A DNA stretch of 16,413 nt from Vibrio sp. (GTDB taxonomy: Bacteria; Pseudomonadota; Gammaproteobacteria; Enterobacterales; Vibrionaceae), in contig SLFB01000316.1 of assembly GCA_007124475.1 (NCBI GenBank), forward strand, positions 1 through 16,413, read 5' to 3'. The notes below the pieces were generated by a model. It was not told where the DNA came from, searched no databases, and was given only the letters and a program-made list of their open reading frames with translations. The first letter of the stretch is position 1. The number at the start of each line of letters is the position of its first letter. Below, in pieces: positions 14,423-16,413 of the stretch. The position numbers were made by a program, and so were the translations under genes.

Positions 14423-14446
14423 TTTACACTGTAAATAACTAAGTTA
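14423..14446. promoter_or_regulatory. Two adjacent short palindromes before the diguanylate cyclase gene
   Basis: TTTACACTGTAAA (14423-14435) is followed directly by TAACTAAGTTA (14436-14446), their centres 12 bp apart. Neither has a T tail or enough G/C to be a terminator. They could be an operator for the downstream gene. Confidence 0.35.
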
Positions 14447-14486
14447 GCGATAGTACGTTGCCGGCATTGAACCACTGAGGAGAATG

Positions 14487-15728
14487 ATGGTGCATCATGC
14501 GGTGCTGATTGTAGAAGATAGTCGAGCTTATCGTAAATATTTAGGTGCCTTACTTGAAAAGTTAGGGGTAGAATTAATGCTTGCCGATTGTTATCAATCG
14601 GCAGTGCAACAACTAGCCCAACCAGAAGCAACGCATATTATCTGTGCGGTTCTCGATTATTGTCTTCCTGATGCGCAGGATGGTGAAGTGGTTGATTTAT
14701 TGCTTAACCATAATATCCCTAGCATTGTTCTCACTGCTCATGTCAATGATGATATTCGTAGAAGGCTGCTGGCTAAAGGGATTTTAGATTACATATTAAA
14801 AGATAGTGCCGCCTCTGTTGCCTATTTAGCACCGTTAATCCAACGATTAATTGATAACCTTAAACATACCGCTCTGGTTGTCGACGACTCGGTGATGATC
14901 AGGCGACACATGTGTCAGTTGCTACAACGAAGCTATATCCATTGCCTAGAAGCAGAAAATGGTCAAGAGGGGTTAGAGGTTTTAAAAAACAATGACCAGA
15001 TCACTCTGGTGATTGTCGATCATGATATGCCGGTAAAAAATGGCGTTACCATGATTCAAGAAACCATGAGCCTATTTCCACGCCATAAGTTTATGTTGCT
15101 TGGGGTATCAGCAAGCAATGATAGATCCATCACCTCACAATTTTTGAAAGCCGGCGCTAATGACTTTTTACATAAGCCTTTTAATCAAGATGAATTTTAT
15201 TGCCGAGTTAATAACTTATTAAATTTAAAAGATTCTAACGATCGCATGTTTCATTTAGCGAATAAAGATGCGTTGACAGGTCTATGGAATCGACGTTTCT
15301 TTTTTGATCACATTTATACCACTACCAATTTAATCAGTATCGCTATGCTCGATTTAGATCACTTTAAAAAAATTAACGACCGTTACGGTCATGCTAAAGG
15401 AGACGAGGTTTTGATCGCGGTTGCTCAATGTATGCAATCCCTATTCCCTGAACAACAGCACGATATGGTGGCTAGATTTGGTGGTGAGGAATTTTGTATT
15501 TATTCCAGTCGGAACTTTTCCGAGGTTATCGACAAGCTAGAACAACTGATACAACAAATTGGTCATCTTCGTTTTCAGCATCAAGGACAAGAATTTTCAA
15601 CCACCATTAGTATTGGCTTATTTTGTGGTTATCAAGATATCTCAACCCTGGTCAATCGAGCAGACGATTTACTGTATCAAGCGAAAAAATCGGGGCGCAA
15701 CCAGTTAATCTATCGCCCTAAACAATAA
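14487..15728 (+). CDS. REC-REC-GGDEF diguanylate cyclase response regulator
   Basis: Cytoplasmic response regulator expected to make cyclic di-GMP, in a PleD-like order, 413 residues. REC1 (about 5-123) has acidic residues in VEDSR, phospho-acceptor Asp57 (VLDYCLPD), a Thr in VLTA and Lys105. REC2 (about 127-245) has DDS, Asp178 (IVDHDMP), Ser208 and Lys230 (HKPF). Both receivers look intact. The GGDEF domain (about 258-412) has DALTGLWNRRFF, DLDHFKKINDRYGH and active-site GGEEF (332-336). The inhibitory RxxD site is absent: the matching position reads QQHD. The start is uncertain: GAGGAG (14477-14482) lies 1 nt from ATG 14484, 4 nt from ATG 14487 and 7 nt from GTG 14490. I chose 14487. It is probably co-transcribed with the chemoreceptor upstream, and its 3' end overlaps the next, convergent gene by 11 bp. 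Confidence 0.93.
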   Translation: MVHHAVLIVEDSRAYRKYLGALLEKLGVELMLADCYQSAVQQLAQPEATHIICAVLDYCLPDAQDGEVVDLLLNHNIPSIVLTAHVNDDIRRRLLAKGILDYILKDSAASVAYLAPLIQRLIDNLKHTALVVDDSVMIRRHMCQLLQRSYIHCLEAENGQEGLEVLKNNDQITLVIVDHDMPVKNGVTMIQETMSLFPRHKFMLLGVSASNDRSITSQFLKAGANDFLHKPFNQDEFYCRVNNLLNLKDSNDRMFHLANKDALTGLWNRRFFFDHIYTTTNLISIAMLDLDHFKKINDRYGHAKGDEVLIAVAQCMQSLFPEQQHDMVARFGGEEFCIYSSRNFSEVIDKLEQLIQQIGHLRFQHQGQEFSTTISIGLFCGYQDISTLVNRADDLLYQAKKSGRNQLIYRPKQ

Positions 15729-16035
15729 CTAAGTCCTGCTGACGCTGCTGTAAACACTCTTCCCCCGCCATTTCAAACGCCCGACACACCCAAGGCCGAT
15801 TCTCGTAAATCCCACACAGTAGAGAATCTCTATCCAGTGCAACACACCAACCATCATCACTACGGCGCATCACTTCTGAGCCCCATTCATCATAGTCAAT
15901 ATATTGTGACGGGACACCGGTATCACTGATGATCATCACGGTTAACCGGCAACAACAAGCTTGGCAGTTTGCACAAGAGACTGGTTCGCTGGTTTGCGAT
16001 GGGGTTAAAACATGGATGTTAATTGTTTGGGTCAT
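15718..16035 (-). CDS. YkgJ family cysteine cluster protein
   Basis: Small protein (105 residues) of the YkgJ / UPF0153 family, thought to bind zinc or an iron-sulphur centre; the function is not established. The signature is visible: C21-x2-C24-x2-C27-C28-C29 near the N-terminus, then Cys64, and the block LLCGIYENRPWVCRAFE with Cys74 and Cys84; Cys94 is extra. No signal peptide or membrane segment. The ATG at 16033-16035 has no visible ribosome site, and a good promoter just upstream predicts a very short leader. Its stop (TAG, 15718-15720) lies inside the end of the convergent diguanylate cyclase gene. Confidence 0.88.
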   Translation of the reverse strand: MTQTINIHVLTPSQTSEPVSCANCQACCCRLTVMIISDTGVPSQYIDYDEWGSEVMRRSDDGWCVALDRDSLLCGIYENRPWVCRAFEMAGEECLQQRQQDLVIV

Positions 16036-16047
16036 AAATACAGATCA

Positions 16048-16075
16048 ATAATAAATTCAGTCCATGATATGCCAA
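16048..16075 (-). promoter_or_regulatory. Sigma-70-type promoter of the YkgJ-family gene
   Basis: On the minus strand TTGGCA (16070-16075), a 16-bp spacer and TATTAT (16048-16053) each match the consensus hexamers at five of six bases. The start would fall near 16041, about six bases before the ATG, so the message would be nearly leaderless, in keeping with the lack of a ribosome site. Confidence 0.5.
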
Positions 16076-16111
16076 ACCACTTAAAATAACTAACCTAATT
16101 CTCCTTGCGCT

Positions 16112-16187
16112 ACCAAACCACTGGCCGTTGCAGATAAGGTGAACGAATGTAGCCAACACCCCTGTAGCTTCAAAGTGGAAGGGTATG
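16112..16187. repeat. ERIC repeat with internal deletion
   Basis: ACCACTGGCCGTTGCAG matches one ERIC end and is followed almost at once by GGTGAACGAATGTAGCCAAC, then GTAGCTTCAAAGTGGAAGGGTAT, the other end. The central hairpin region (about 50 bp) is missing. It lies between the dehydrogenase stop codon and the YkgJ-family promoter. Confidence 0.75.
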
Positions 16188-16200
16188 AGGAATATATCGA

Positions 16201-16413
16201 TTACCAAGTAAGTACTTCGCCATCATAAGCTATAAACTGGCCACTTTGTTGACTGGTCGCTTGATCAATAATAGAAACCAATTGATGGGCAACCCATTCA
16301 GGTGTGAATAGCTTGTTATGCGGTACATTTTTTTGGAACGGCTTGGATAAGCCTGTGTTGGTGGTTCCGGGATGTAAAGCTAACACAACGCCATGCTTTA
16401 CGCTGCGTTGCCA
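16201..16413 (-). CDS. Short-chain dehydrogenase/reductase, C-terminal part only
   Basis: The frame is open to the right edge, so the N-terminus with the NAD(P)-binding motif and the catalytic Tyr/Lys lie outside the window. The 70 visible residues begin WQRSVKHGVVLALHPGTTNT. The HPGTTNTGLSKPF segment is typical of the region after the catalytic site in the CsgA/C-factor-like group of SDR proteins, and the C-terminus FIAYDGEVLTW fits the same group. Stop TAA at 16201-16203. A GTG in the frame at 16384-16386 is internal, not a start. The substrate is unknown. Confidence 0.82.
   Translation of the reverse strand, partial: WQRSVKHGVVLALHPGTTNTGLSKPFQKNVPHNKLFTPEWVAHQLVSIIDQATSQQSGQFIAYDGEVLTW

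Noticed and set aside
16019..16207. Minus-strand 62-codon frame between the dehydrogenase and YkgJ-family genes
   Set aside because: It runs through the ERIC remnant and the promoter, and has no family features.
1..16413. CRISPR array, tRNA, prophage, insertion sequence, toxin-antitoxin or defence genes
   Set aside because: I looked for spaced direct repeats, tRNA cloverleaf signals, transposase or integrase motifs and small paired genes and saw none; the repeats present are ERIC-type.

Overview
The window reads as chromosomal DNA of a Vibrio species, probably from the second chromosome. The main reasons are a Qrr quorum-sensing small RNA with a LuxO-type operator and a sigma-54 promoter, a divergent malT / malP-malQ-glgB locus (from memory, the same gene order as Vibrio cholerae VCA0011-VCA0016), a YibL-family gene beside malT, and several Vibrio-type ERIC repeats. 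The DNA is fairly AT-rich and every complete gene is intact. I see no phage, transposase, CRISPR array, tRNA or rRNA.

Layout. 1-862: 3' part of an AEC-family permease (+), cut by the window edge. 863-1214: intergenic DNA holding half an ERIC repeat, a LuxO-box palindrome, a sigma-54 -24/-12 promoter and a complete qrr gene ending in a strong terminator, 3 bp short of the glgB stop codon. 1215-8534: three minus-strand genes transcribed malP, malQ, glgB, with structured RNA between them, including an intrinsic-terminator-like hairpin inside the glgB leader. 8535-9030: the divergent malP/malT control region with MalT-box cores, two CRP-like sites and several unexplained symmetric motifs. 9031-11739: malT (+). 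11740-12757: an ERIC copy, yibL (-), and a second ERIC copy. 12758-15728: a methyl-accepting chemotaxis protein and, 67 bp downstream, a REC-REC-GGDEF diguanylate cyclase (+). 15718-16413: a YkgJ-type cysteine-cluster protein (-), an internally deleted ERIC copy, and the C-terminal end of a short-chain dehydrogenase (-), cut by the right edge.

How the parts work together. MalT, with maltotriose and ATP, should activate malP-malQ. MalQ disproportionates maltodextrins and MalP phosphorolyses them to glucose-1-phosphate, while GlgB branches glucan for glycogen storage. CRP-like sites suggest catabolite control of malT. The Qrr gene puts a quorum-sensing output directly against the 3' end of this glycogen locus. 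The chemoreceptor and diguanylate cyclase form a separate signalling pair.

The best candidates for unusual biology are the qrr-glgB tail-to-tail arrangement, the terminator-like hairpin in the glgB leader, and a set of concentric and tandem GGCGTA-type motifs around a CRP site in the malP-malT region. All family assignments come from reading motifs by eye; no database search was run.
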